Of a DNA stretch of 64,000 bases, positions 21,593 to 31,483 are shown piece after piece (position 1 is the first letter of the stretch; each line of letters opens with the position of its first letter). Source of the DNA: Saussurea involucrata (taxonomy: Eukaryota; Streptophyta; Magnoliopsida; Asterales; Asteraceae). A program made the position numbers and the translations under genes. Where the stretch lies: the NCBI GenBank assembly GCA_033807775.1, contig CM066313.1:57261984-57325983 (forward strand). Direction: 5' to 3'. The notes below the pieces were generated by a model. It worked only from the letters and a program-made list of their open reading frames with translations. It ran no database searches and had not been told where the DNA came from.

Positions 21593-23910
21593 TCTGTTTT
21601 GCAGATTTAGAGACAAGCGTTGAACTCTCGGAAGATGAAGTACTTGTGCATTCAAAAAGACATTGAACATCACATATTTTCAGGGAGTTTTCTAATTTTT
21701 TATATATACATGTGCGATTTGATAAATCTTTCGGTATTTTGTAGGGGGAGAGAGAGTGAGATAAAAGACAATGGTTTCTGAATACATCAGTTTAGGACCC
21801 GTGCCACAACGATAATGGTTTTTGAACACATCAGTTCAAAACCCGCACTTCAACTGTAATGACTTCTGAACAATTCAGTTCAGGACCCGTACTTCAAAGG
21901 CTATGACTTCTAAACAAATCAGTTTAGAACTCGTACTTATCAGGTGATATCTTTTTGAACTTTAACTGCCATATCTTTTTGTTTCTCAAATCAAGTAATA
22001 AAAAGGTAACATTGTGTTATATTTTATTTCTACTAACGTTGAAAGTTTGAACCTTCACAAATTTAATTCAATGAAGTGAAATTTTTCAATTTTTCATTCA
22101 ATGAATAAAATGTGTGTTAAGGATGATTTTACGAGCATTTTTGTATCGTCGGAGTTATATTTGTTTCTACTTTCGCTTCTAAAATAAGTCGAAAGGTCAG
22201 CGAAACATGTTTGAGATTTTGATACAAGTGCAAAATTGTGTAAATCTAGACTTATTTAGAATACAATGCTCACAAAGCCTATACGTCTTAATCATGAATG
22301 GAAACGAAAATATGGGGGAAGCACTACGTTTTTTGAACCAAGTGATTAAGATGCTATTAAAAAAAATAATAATAAATTAATTAATTAAAAAAAAATTATA
22401 TATATATATATATATATATAATAAAATCATTCAGTTTGATAGTCTATGCATGTGGCCTGTCTGGTTTGGGAGATTAAGTCCCAAGGGGTACTCGTTACCT
22501 AGCCCCTAAGATCAACCGATCTGGGATTGGCTGACCCAAATCCTGCTATAGAACCAGGTAGAAAGCCATGTTCTACTGGTACAGATGGGATTAAGGTATA
22601 TCGATGTAGCCTTTCTGGTTCGGGAGAGTAAGTTCCAAGGGGTGCTTGTCACCTAGCCCCTAAGGCCAACTGGTCTGGGTTCGGCTGACCCAAATCCTGC
22701 TATAGGACCAGTTAGAAAGTTACGTTTACGGTGTATCTTAGTCTTAATAAACTGTTTGATTATAAAATATGCCAATGAGCACATAATAAAAGTTACCAAT
22801 GTGCACAATATGAAAAGATGCCTAAGAGCACACATCTCTTGAAACTTGGGAAAATACAAAGTCGCGATAAACCTGTAAATTTGTGAAAATTCTGGTTTTG
22901 GACAAATAGTGTGAGTAAGAGCAAAGTATTCTTATAGGTTTTAGAGGTGCACTTGATGGTCGCTAATCATATTTCGCATGCTAGTCCACCAAATAGATTT
23001 TATAAAGAGGTTGAAACTGAACTTTTGTAACTCAATATGCGATGATGTCTTGTTTTTGAATCCAAACACATGCATTTGATTTCACTTGATGGAAATATCT
23101 GTTACATTTCATAAAGTTGAATTTGTTTTGTTTGGTGCTCAAATGATTAAATGTTAGTAGTTATAAAATGTTGTTCAATGAATTCAATTTTCCTTATATA
23201 AGTTTGGTAAATTGTGCGCTGATGAAATTTTATGCAAATTTTCAGGGGGAGAAAATGAATTTGCTCTATAATTCTTATTTTTTAGGGGGAGCAAGATCAT
23301 TCGTTTATGGGAAGATTGTTTGTGATTTTCAAGAGGGGGAATTGTTTGAGTCGGGGGAGATTGTTCGTGACTGAAATTGAAAAGATTTTCGATGCTCGTG
23401 ATGCTCACTTTCATCGAAAAAGGGGGAGAATGTCTACATCAATTTCATGTCAAAGAAAGTTTAAAATCAAAGATTCGTTTTAATGTCAACGGGGAGACTT
23501 GTAGAAAGAAGACGTCGTTTCAAGAAAGGATAGAGGGAGTTTTATTCTTCAAGAGTTTTTAAGAAATCAATCGATCCTTTCAGTGATCTCTTTCTTTTGA
23601 ACTCGTGCGTTTATGAAGATCGACACTGAAGAATGAAATTCTCAAGTCAATGGAAATGGGGAGAATTCTTCAAGAGTTTGAGGAAAATCGATTGATCCTT
23701 TCAGTGATCTCTTTTTCTTGAACTTGTGCTTATTTGTATTAAAAAGCTTTGTGTGAAGAAACAAGATCTCCGAGTCGAAGAAAGAAAATCTTCGTCAGAT
23801 CCCCGCCTGAAGACTTTGTGACGATTTGACTTTGACAAGCCTTGATAAAGATCGAAGTTTTGAGATTCAAGAAGCCGAAGACTGCTGTTCTCAAATGTTT
23901 AAATCTTGAA
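21593..23910 (+). other. Non-coding 3' region of the Gag-only element with repeats and PPT-like runs
   Basis: No gene is supported. The region holds four ~43-bp tandem repeats at 21771-21945 (ctgaacaattcagttcagga type) and a (TA)n tract near 22398-22421. A ~120-bp segment is duplicated at about 22447-22570 and 22605-22725 (cccaaggggt, then ctgacccaaatcctgctata). Extra polypurine-like gggggag runs lie near 21742, 23244, 23284, 23335, 23353 and 23421. The repeat text resembles the pol segment encoding SEQHSSEPG at 56595-56625 of the right-hand Sirevirus, so it may be a remnant of deleted pol. Confidence 0.65.
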
Positions 23911-23924
23911 TCCAAGGGGGAGAT
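23911..23924 (+). other. Polypurine tract of the Gag-only element
   Basis: tccaagggggagat(t) lies directly against the TGTTAGGACA start of the 3' LTR. Confidence 0.85.
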
Positions 23925-24179
23925 TGTTAGGACAAATATGTCTTCAAGATTTAATAGTCAAAGTCAAAGTCAAAGTCTTTGTTTTAGTTAGTCAATGCTA
24001 GTTTAATATGCCTTGTTAGTTCTTAGATATAAATAGCTTTGTCTAATGTAATCTTGTAACACTTCTAGAGCATAACTCACATCTTTGTATCTTTGAGAGC
24101 TTAATCATCAAGATCTACTTTCTCTCTCTACTCTCTCTCTCTAGAATTCATCTCTAATCTTGTAGATCTTGGATTAACA
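23925..24179 (+). repeat. 3' LTR of the Gag-only element (255 bp)
   Basis: It is nearly identical to 19011-19267 and ends GGATTAACA followed by ctgtc. A TATA box lies at 24028-24034. Confidence 0.95.
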
Positions 24180-24184
24180 CTGTC

Positions 24185-24620
24185 TTACCAGGTTAATTTT
24201 TTTTTAGTCATGGACTTCAGATGTACCTTCATATTGAACACAGATTATGTCCCTCGTGGCTTTAGAGGTTTTCAGGTTCATGACAGAATGGTAGACTTCG
24301 TCAGGAAGAGCCATAGAGAGGATGGATTTGGCCTTAGTGTCGATGGCCACCTTCTTCTTTTCTTCATCGGTCCAATTGTTAGGTGTTCTGTGAATTTCTC
24401 TTTCAAGGATTGCAGCTCTAGTAGTAGTGGCTGGAACAGCTGGGTCAATCATCACAGGAACGTATGGACCATTCTCAATGTAGTAAGGCATAGTAGGATC
24501 TACACCTTCCAAGAATAGCATCATCCTATTTTTCCATAGATTAAAGTTATCTCTGGAAAATCTAGGGGGTTTAGCAAGAGAACCATTATCAATATAGTTT
24601 GTGTTTGTGTTGTTAGCCAT
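24185..24620 (-). pseudogene. Copia-1 gag, N-terminal part
   Basis: It starts MANNTNTNYIDNGSLAKPPRFSRDNFNLWKNRM in part (ATG at 24618-24620), the copia capsid N-terminus. It continues through KAKSILSMALPDEVYHSVMNL and stops after SEVHD (TAG near 24204), just before the Gag-only insertion. The remaining gag resumes at 19010. An in-frame upstream ATG at 24635 adds five residues, but copia-2 starts at the homologous MANNT. Confidence 0.9.
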
Positions 24621-24691
24621 TTTAGAAAATAGCAAGGAAGAGAAAAGATTAGAATATAAGCAAGATCTTGTTTATGAGATTAAACAATCTG

Positions 24692-24703
24692 CTCTGATAC
24701 CAC
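24692..24703 (-). other. Primer-binding site of copia-1
   Basis: The minus strand reads TGGTATCAGAGC one base inside the LTR. It is complementary to initiator tRNA-Met, the usual copia primer. Confidence 0.9.
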
Positions 24704-24704
24704 T

Positions 24705-25651
24705 TGTTGGTCCCGAAAGGGTTATACAAGTTTGTATAAGGGGGGGTTGAATACAAACACACGATTTTTAGTTTTCTAAATTGTTTATTGATATTTGAAA
24801 AACAATTTACAACTTGTTGCGGAACAATATTAAGGAATAAACCTAATCTAAACAAGCTATGAGAATCACTAAGATTTCTTGCACTAGAAATAAGATAGAT
24901 AGCAAGTAAGAATACAACGAATAATATTCTAACACACATATTAGTAAGGAGAAGGAAATGGCCGAGCTCTTCATTTCCGAAGTAGGGTTTCCTTTAAATG
25001 CATGGCAGCATAACTTTACACGTGGCAACCTCTGGTTGGTTGCATGGTTTGACTTCAGTAGACAACCTAGTGGCCGCATGATGAACAGTGTAGAATCAGA
25101 GTTGGTTGTACGATTCTAGACAAAAGGGATGTCCGTTCTGACATTATCGTACGGAGGCGTGCAAGGGAGGTAAGACAAAAGTTACTTGTAGAAGAGGCTT
25201 CATGATCAGTGTTCGCTGAAGGAATCTTTATCAGCGAATGATAAAGTTCAGCGTTCACTGAAGTCTTCTACTTGAAACTTCACGTTGAGTGGACAAGTCT
25301 TGGCTTCGCTGATATCCGCATCAGTTCATTAGTAGACTTGTCGCTGGTTCTTTGGCTTGATCTTCGACTTCAGCGTAGAACATGGTTGACGTGAAACTTG
25401 TCTTCAGGGATCGTAAGTAAACAACTAAAACTATCAGCGATCATCAGTGAGGCTGAACAAGCTCAGGGCTCACTGATGAACAGTGTTCGCTGAATATGTA
25501 AATTAAAGAACTTGAGTTTCCTATCAGCGGTATTGTAGAGACTTAGTACTTATCAGCGATAGTGAACCTCTAATACATGTTGTCTACTTACAATTTTCAC
25601 TAAGTGTTTCTCAGAGAGTCATTATCAAATCACTGAGGGTTTGGATCAACA
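24705..25651 (-). repeat. 5' LTR of copia-1 (947 bp)
   Basis: The ends are TGTTGGTCCCG and GGATCAACA, with the TGTTG/CAACA inverted terminus. It is homologous to 11154-12103 and 28928-29883. Between 25200 and 25570 there are about ten TCAGCGA, CGCTGA or close variants. Confidence 0.94.
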
Positions 25652-26537
25652 GTGTTCTCACTGAAGAAAAGTTATGATAAATACCTTTACTCTCAAAGAA
25701 GTTATCAAGGGAACTATTTTTGAATTCAGTCTCATGATCACTCCTTATTGAGCGAACCGTCATGTTGTTCAGGACTTCCATTTTCCTGACGAATGAAATG
25801 AGTTCTTCTGAGGTTTCACTCTTAGCACGGAGAAACATTACCCAGGTATAGCGAGAGAATTCATCCACTATGACCAGTGTGTATTTCTTTCCAGCGAGGC
25901 ATTGTTTGTTGACAGGGCCAAACAAATCCATATGGAGAAGTTGAAGAGGAGATGTCACCGATGAAACTTGCCTCGACTTGAAGCTAGCCTTTGTTTGTTT
26001 TCCTTTTTCACATGCTGAACATATGGATTCCTTAGCGTATGAGTGCTGAGGAAGACCAGTAACAAGTTCTCTTGAGGAGAGAGTGATCAGCGTCTTGAAG
26101 TTTAGATGAGAGAGCCTCTTATGCCATAGCCAGTTGACATCCGATGAGGCTTTGGAGAGAAAACAAATGTTTTCAGTGGATGTTGAGTCCATGTTTATAA
26201 CATAAACATTTTCCAAACGATATCCACTGAGATCAACCTTTTCTTTTTTGTCAGTGACAAAGCATGCTTCCTTAGTAAAACAGGCTTTGTAGTCCTTGTC
26301 ACATAGCTGACTGATGCTAAGAAAATTATGCTTCAGTCCTTCAACATATGCGACTCTTCCGAAGGTAGTTGTACCATTTGAGAGTACACCAAACCCTCGG
26401 GTATATCCTTTTCCATTTCCACCAAAGATCACTGAGGGACCTTTCTCTTCCTTGTATTCAGTGACCAGGTTCCTTTTTCCAGTCATATGTCGAGAGCATC
26501 CACTATCGAGATACCAGATACCCTTCAAGACATGCAC
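25652..26537 (-). pseudogene. Copia-2 protease and integrase (partial)
   Basis: The open frame begins with the protease (GIWYLDSGCSRHMTG) and runs through FGGNGKGYTRGFG, the GAG-pre-integrase block WLWHKRLSHLNFKTL, CSACEKGKQTK, and the integrase core LHMDLFGPV and IRSDHETEF. The last reads HETEF where copia-1 has HGTEF. It ends at SSVRT, where the copia-1 LTR begins. Unlike copia-1, protease and integrase are still in one frame. Confidence 0.9.
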
Positions 26538-28849
26538 ACATAAGGAAGATTAATTTTGAATTGGTACCCACTTAACAATGGGTCCATGTTTGTTAGTGGT
26601 GGTAGAGGAAGTGGAAGGTTCAGCAATCTTCACAACATCTTATGACTCAGCGTCGGTGGTAATCTGCACTTTGGTTAATTTCTTAACCTTAGTGGTATTT
26701 TTCACCTTAGCTTGGTTTTCACCAGTGGTGATCTTCTTTGCCTTGGGGGCAGCATTCTTTACCTTGGCTAATTTCTCAGCTTTGGTAGTTGTGGGGCACT
26801 TAGTAAGTGTCATATAGCAATATGATTAGTAAGTCCACAGTGATAACATTTCCTATAGTTGAAAGTACCTTTAGGACCATAGGCATAATTATTTGAAATT
26901 TTCAAATGAGCAGGGCTTGTACCAAGAATACCTTTAGCATCAGATTTCGGAGAAACCTTAGGTTCTTCAGATTTCTTATCTATAACATCAATCCTTATTC
27001 TAGGAGATGATCGCTTAGCATGCTCAGGGACCTTAACCTTGGAAGTAGAGGATTGGTTAGTTGAAGGTTTAGATTTCTTCAGCTTTGGAACTTTGGTACC
27101 CTTCTGAGGTTTTTGAACAATAATCTTTTCTTTTCCTTTAAGTTTGGGGCTTAAAGTAGAATTTTCCTCAGGGATGGGTTGGAAGAGGAGCACTGAGACG
27201 ATGAGGTGTCGGGGATAGAAGAAACGAACATTCCAAACTTAAGCATGGAACGATCAGTGGTTGGTTCTTCAGCGTTAGCATTGGAACCAAGACCACTTAT
27301 GTCATTGACAGAGATCTAAGCACCGATTATCTCAGTGATCTTTGCTGAGGATTTACATCATCCTTCAATATTGATGACTTGATTTACATAGACCTGATCT
27401 TTCAAATTTTCTTCTATTTTTGAAAGATCTTGTATTTTCAAATGACAGTTTTTAAGCTGTTCAGTTAAATCTAAGTTTTGTTGTTCATCTTTGGTCTTGC
27501 CATTTATGATATCATATAATGCAACAGTCAGAATATCGATAGCACGAAGTCTATCAGCTTCAGTGATAGCTGAAGCAGAGGTAGAAGTAGAAGTAGAGGG
27601 AATTTCAGCTTATTCTTCCTCTTCTTCTATTTGGGCCATGAGGCAGAGATTGGCCTCATCTTCTTCATCAGAATCTGATTCTTCATCAGACTCAGCCCAG
27701 TCATGATCTTCAGGGATCAGACCTTTACCTTTCTTTTTGTAGCTTTTCAGCTTCTCATATTTTTCTTTAAGCTTTTGGTATTTGTCATCTCTAGCCTTGG
27801 GGTTATAAGATTTCTTGTAGGATGAAGAAGATTTGAAAACTTTCCTTGACATGCATTCACTTGCAAAGTGTCCTACCTTTTCACAGTTAAAGCAGGTAGC
27901 AGTAGCCTTATCAACAAGAGTAGATTTAGGCTTGGCAGTGATAGTGAGAGGTTTATTTCTTCTGAAGTTACTCTTTCTAGCAAACCTTCTGAAGGTATTT
28001 GTCAGGACTGCTAGAGATTCATCAAGTTCTGAAGGATTAGCTTCTGGTGAATCATCAGAGTTAGATTCTAATTCAGTGATCGTGACAGTTGATCGTTGAG
28101 CAGGAATTAACTCTGAAGAGAGTAAAGCAGGTGTACTTTTGAAATCTTTGACAAGATTCTTCTTAAGTTGACATGACTGCTCATGATTAAGCATAGTGCC
28201 AAATAAGGTAGAGAGGGTCATGAATTTAAGATCCTTAGATAGTTTAAGACACGTGGTATAATTGTCCCACCTTTCGGGAAGACATTCCAAGAATTTTGTC
28301 AGGATCGCGGAGTTAGCATAGGTCTTACCAACAGTTTTTAAATCTATAATTAAACAGTTAAAACGTTGATGAACTTCATAGAGGGTTTCATTCTTACCAC
28401 AAATGAAACTTTCATACTACCTTATCAGGTTTATTTTTCTGGACTTCATCATTACCTTCATTTTGAACACATATAGTGTTCCAAATTTATTTTGAACTTT
28501 TCAGGTTTATGATGGAATGATAGACTTCATCAGGAAGAGCCATAGAAATGATGGATCTTGCCTTTGTGTCGATTGTCACCTTCTTCTTATCTTCTTCAGT
28601 CCACTGAGAGACTGTCTTGATGATTTCCCTTTCAGGGATGGAAGGAGTCGTAGCAGTGGCTGGAACAGGACCTTGAAGCATGAATGGAACATAAGGTCCA
28701 TTTTCCATATAGTAAGGTATGGTAGGATCTACACCTTCTAAGAAGAGCATCATTCGATTCTTCCAAAGATTGAAGTTGTCTTTGCTAAATCGAGGAGGTT
28801 TGGCAAGAGAGCCATTATCTATGTAATTTGTGTTTGTATTATTTGCCAT
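26538..28849 (-). pseudogene. Copia-2 gag, decayed
   Basis: From ATG 28849 the N-terminus runs to about 28487. After frame breaks the stretch 27610-28290 carries the rest of capsid and the zinc knuckle CFNCEKVGHFASEC with acidic tracts. A further stretch, 26810-27193, carries the second knuckle-like motif CYHCGLTNHIA. This is cut by a 10-bp insertion at 26797-26809 relative to copia-1. The end reads GPIVKWVPIQN before TAA (26550-26552). There are several stops and frameshifts. Confidence 0.85.
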
Positions 28850-28927
28850 AATGAAGAATAGGCAAGGAAGAGAATAGTTTAAGTAAGATCTCGTTTATGA
28901 GATTAAACAATCTGCTCTGATACCATT

Positions 28928-29883
28928 TCTTGGTCCCGAAGGGTTATACAAGTTTGTAGAAGGGTGGTTGAATACAAACACATATTTTTATCTTTAAAAT
29001 TGTTTATTGATATATATCAAACAATTTACAGTTTGTTGCGGAATAAGATCAAGTTAAAAACCTAATCTAAACAAACTATGAGAATCACAAAGAATTCTTG
29101 CACTTAGAAAAGATAGAAAGAAATCAAGAAAACCTAAAGAGAGATTTTCTTGGCACTAAGAAGTCCAGCTAAGGAAGAGCACTTCAAAAATGAAGTAGGG
29201 TTTCCTATTTATACTGCATGTATTTTATGCAAGTCAGTACACCTTTACACGTGTCAGCATCTGGTTGGTTGCATGAATTTGACTTTAGCAAACAGGCTCT
29301 TGGCCGCATGATGAACAGTGTAGTTGGCAGAGTGGTTTGTACGATCCTAGACAAAGGGATGTCCTTCTGACAAATCGTACAAAAGCGTGCACGGAGATAA
29401 GACAAAAGTTACTTGTAGAACAGGCTTCATGATTAGCGATCGTTGAGTTGATATTTATCAGGGAATGATAAATGTCAGCTCTCGCTGAAGTCTTCTACTT
29501 GAAACTTCGTGTAAAATGGACAAGTCTTGGCTTCGCTGATATCCGCATCAGGTCACTAGTAGACTTAGTCACTAGTTCGTCATCGTGGTCTTCGATTTCA
29601 TCTTTGAACTATGTTGTCGTGAATCTTGTCTTAAGGGATCACAAGTAAACTATTACAAATAGAACTATCAGCGATCATCAGTGAGACTGAACAGGATCAG
29701 GGCTTACTGATGTACATGTATCGTTGAAGTATAAATTAAAGCACATGTTTTCCACCAGCGATACTAAACAGACTTAGTATATTTTTCATAGATGGCAAAA
29801 CATTAATACATACCGTTTACTTATGACTTTCACTAAGTGATTCTTAGGATCATCATCAAATCACCGAAGGGTTTGGATCAACA
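28928..29883 (-). repeat. 5' LTR of copia-2 (956 bp)
   Basis: It starts TCTTGGTCCCG (the family has TGTTGG, so G changed to C) and ends GGATCAACA. It is more diverged from the other two LTRs than they are from each other, consistent with copia-2 being the oldest layer. Confidence 0.9.
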
Positions 29884-30009
29884 AATTATCTTAAGAGAAA
29901 ATGTGGAATCGAATGTTATGTTGGTGTAACCAGGTTAGTGTACAAGAATGGTGGTTTAATTGTAGAGTTATCTGATGATGAAGATGTTTGTGGTTACTGG
30001 TTAGGTTGA
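29884..30009 (+). other. Short coding-like remnant, unknown
   Basis: Directly after copia-2 the plus strand is open for 41 codons, reading NYLKRKCGIECYVGVTRL, then VYKNGGLIVELSDDED and VCGYWLG-stop. I do not recognise it. Its composition looks more like real protein than the AT-rich noise around it. It may be the broken end of a gene or DNA transposon that copia-2 entered. Confidence 0.3.
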
Positions 30010-30058
30010 CGACCCGGAAAAACCAACTCCACCATCAGCACCAGACATACACGAACAA

Positions 30059-30415
30059 TATGCAAAGTACAAGGACCTAATATACCAATATGCAAAGTAT
30101 ATAGACCTAACATGCCAATATGCAAAGTATAGGGACCTAATCTGCCAATATGCAAAGTACATGGACCTAATCTATAAAAATGCAAAGTGCATGGACCAAA
30201 TCTATTAAAATGCAAAGTATGGGGACCTAAGTTGTCAATATGAAAAGTATAGGGACCTAAGTTGTCAATATGCAAAGTATAGGGACCTAATATGTTAAAA
30301 TGCAAAGTACGGGGTCCTAATCTATACATATGCAAAATAGGAACCTAATATGTAAATATACAAAGTATAGGGATCTAAGTTGTTAATATGCTAAATACAG
30401 GGACCTAATATGTAA
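30059..30415. repeat. 30-bp minisatellite, about 12 units
   Basis: The unit is tgcaaagtatagggacctaa plus ten more variable bases. Starts fall exactly every 30 bp at 30061, 30091, 30121, 30151, 30181, 30211, 30241, 30271 and 30301, then shorter units follow. Because 30 is a multiple of three, the minus strand is open through the repeat as a ten-residue peptide repeat (LGPYTLHIDN type, 29994-30335). I treat that as a by-product. Confidence 0.9.
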
Positions 30416-31106
30416 TTAATGTTAATTAATGAATTTAATACGTAAAAAATATACTTAACTAAACAAATTCTACTTAACATATATTTATTTTACAAGATGT
30501 CAAAATAATAATATCAAAACTTTTTTCTGAGATAGACCAAAAACAACGTTTTGTGACATCTTCTAAAATACATATAAAAACATCATCCACATTATTTAAC
30601 CACAACAATTAACTTAAAACATTATATAACAAAGAGTTACGAAAAACTTACCCCACGAGCCATTGAGAAAAGTTACTAACGTCGGAAATTCGTATGTAAG
30701 GAGAGACGCACATGCATTTTTTTTGCGGAGAAGACACGTCTTGGGTGAAAACTTGAAGTCCCACTTGTGCTCTATTTATACAAAGAAAGGGAGAGGTTGG
30801 GGGAGGGGGGTGTTTCGTAATTACGAGTTGGTGGGGGTTGGGGGCCGAGTAATGGTCAATAAGTTGATTCCCAAAGCAAAGACTCGTCTAGGGTTTACCC
30901 CAGCCCAACACGTGTTGGTTCGCAAAAGCGGAAACTTCGCAATTTGCGAACCTAGGTTAATTTTGTAATATTACAAAGTGCAGGGGCAGGTTCACATATG
31001 CGAACATGAGTTTTTACGAAGAGGGGCTAAAAGTGTAATGCGAATGGGTCTTTTGCATGAGTTTGTAAATGCGAATAGATTTCACAAAGGTCGGGGCTAT
31101 TTTAGG
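30416..31106. other. AT-rich spacer, no gene seen
   Basis: There is no supported gene. A ttgcgaa-like motif recurs at 30915-31075 and a TATA-like tatttatac lies at 30773. A possible ORF at 30663-30968 has no recognisable domain. Confidence 0.5.
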
Positions 31107-31480
31107 GGGTGTTTGGGTTTGCTTATTTAAAGGGCTTATTGACTTATTTCGTTTTGTCATTGCCGATAAGCTGTTTTTAGTGTTTGGATGGAAGAAAAAA
31201 ACTGTTTATACCGTTTTGTCACCACGGATAAGTAGTTTTTAATAATTTCATTCTAACTTATCAACTTATTTGAAGCAACTTATGAGTTTTTTTTTTGTTA
31301 TTTTACATGTATAAGATATCACAAACACCCTAAATAACAACTTATTAGCTTATTACATTTTGGTACCGTTATAAGTTAATCTAAACACCTTTTATAAAAC
31401 TCCGTCTTGACACCATATAAGTTAATAAACACTTTTACATAAAAGCATAGATTATTTTAAATAAGTAATTCCAAACACCC
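31107..31480. mobile_element. MITE-like element with GGGTGTTTGG termini
   Basis: The left end gggtgtttgggtttgcttat and the right end, read in reverse complement (gggtgtttggaattacttat), form an imperfect ~22-bp inverted repeat. The interior has no coding capacity. A GTGTTTGG-type terminus is typical of hAT-like MITEs. Flanks ttttag and acttag are similar, but a clear 8-bp duplication is not seen. Confidence 0.5.
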
Positions 31481-31483
31481 ACT

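Larger units (their letters stand above)
19011..24179 (+). mobile_element. Gag-only (TR-GAG type) non-autonomous LTR retrotransposon
   Basis: A complete element of 5169 bp has LTRs at 19011-19267 and 23925-24179, primer site at 19270-19281, polypurine tract at 23911-23924 and a 5-bp duplication ctgtc. The only long ORF is an intact gag (20189-21592). Protease, integrase, RT and RNase H are absent; the 2.3 kb after gag is non-coding. The two LTRs differ by about three substitutions and a 2-bp CT repeat change, so insertion was recent. It must have relied on an autonomous relative for enzymes. Elements of this layout have been described as TR-GAG. Confidence 0.92.
19006..24184. other. Target-site duplication ctgtc around the Gag-only element
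   Basis: ctgtc occurs at 19006-19010 and 24180-24184. Removing 19011-24184 restores a continuous copia-1 gag reading across the site, judged against the homologous stretch of copia-2 near 28400-28430. Confidence 0.92.
15857..25651 (-). mobile_element. Copia-1: Sirevirus-type Ty1/copia element, minus strand, 3' part off-window
   Basis: On the minus strand the order is 5' LTR (24705-25651), primer site (tggtatcagagc, 24692-24703), gag (start 24620), protease, and integrase to 15857. There the Athila element cuts it; RT, RNase H and the 3' LTR must lie beyond the left edge. A Gag-only element splits its gag at 19011-24179. The LTR right edge abuts gtgtt and the integrase of copia-2, where the uninterrupted family sequence (16157 region) reads gcggtgttctcac, so gtgtt is the likely target duplication. 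Confidence 0.88.
25652..29883 (-). mobile_element. Copia-2: Sirevirus-type Ty1/copia element, minus strand, cut by copia-1
   Basis: The minus-strand order is 5' LTR (28928-29883), primer site near 28916-28927, gag from 28849, protease and integrase, stopping at 25652 where copia-1 inserted. It is the same family as copia-1, with the same MANNTNTNYIDNGSLAKPPRF start and the same LTR termini. The rest lies left of the window behind all nested elements. The flank at 29884 is aatta. Confidence 0.88.

Noticed and set aside
29994..30335. Repetitive 113-codon minus-strand protein (LHIDNLGPYT type)
   Set aside because: It is fully explained by a 30-bp minisatellite whose period is a multiple of three; there is no start context or flanking gene structure.
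30059..30415. CRISPR-like array
   Set aside because: Units are contiguous 30-bp tandem repeats without unique spacers, in plant nuclear DNA.
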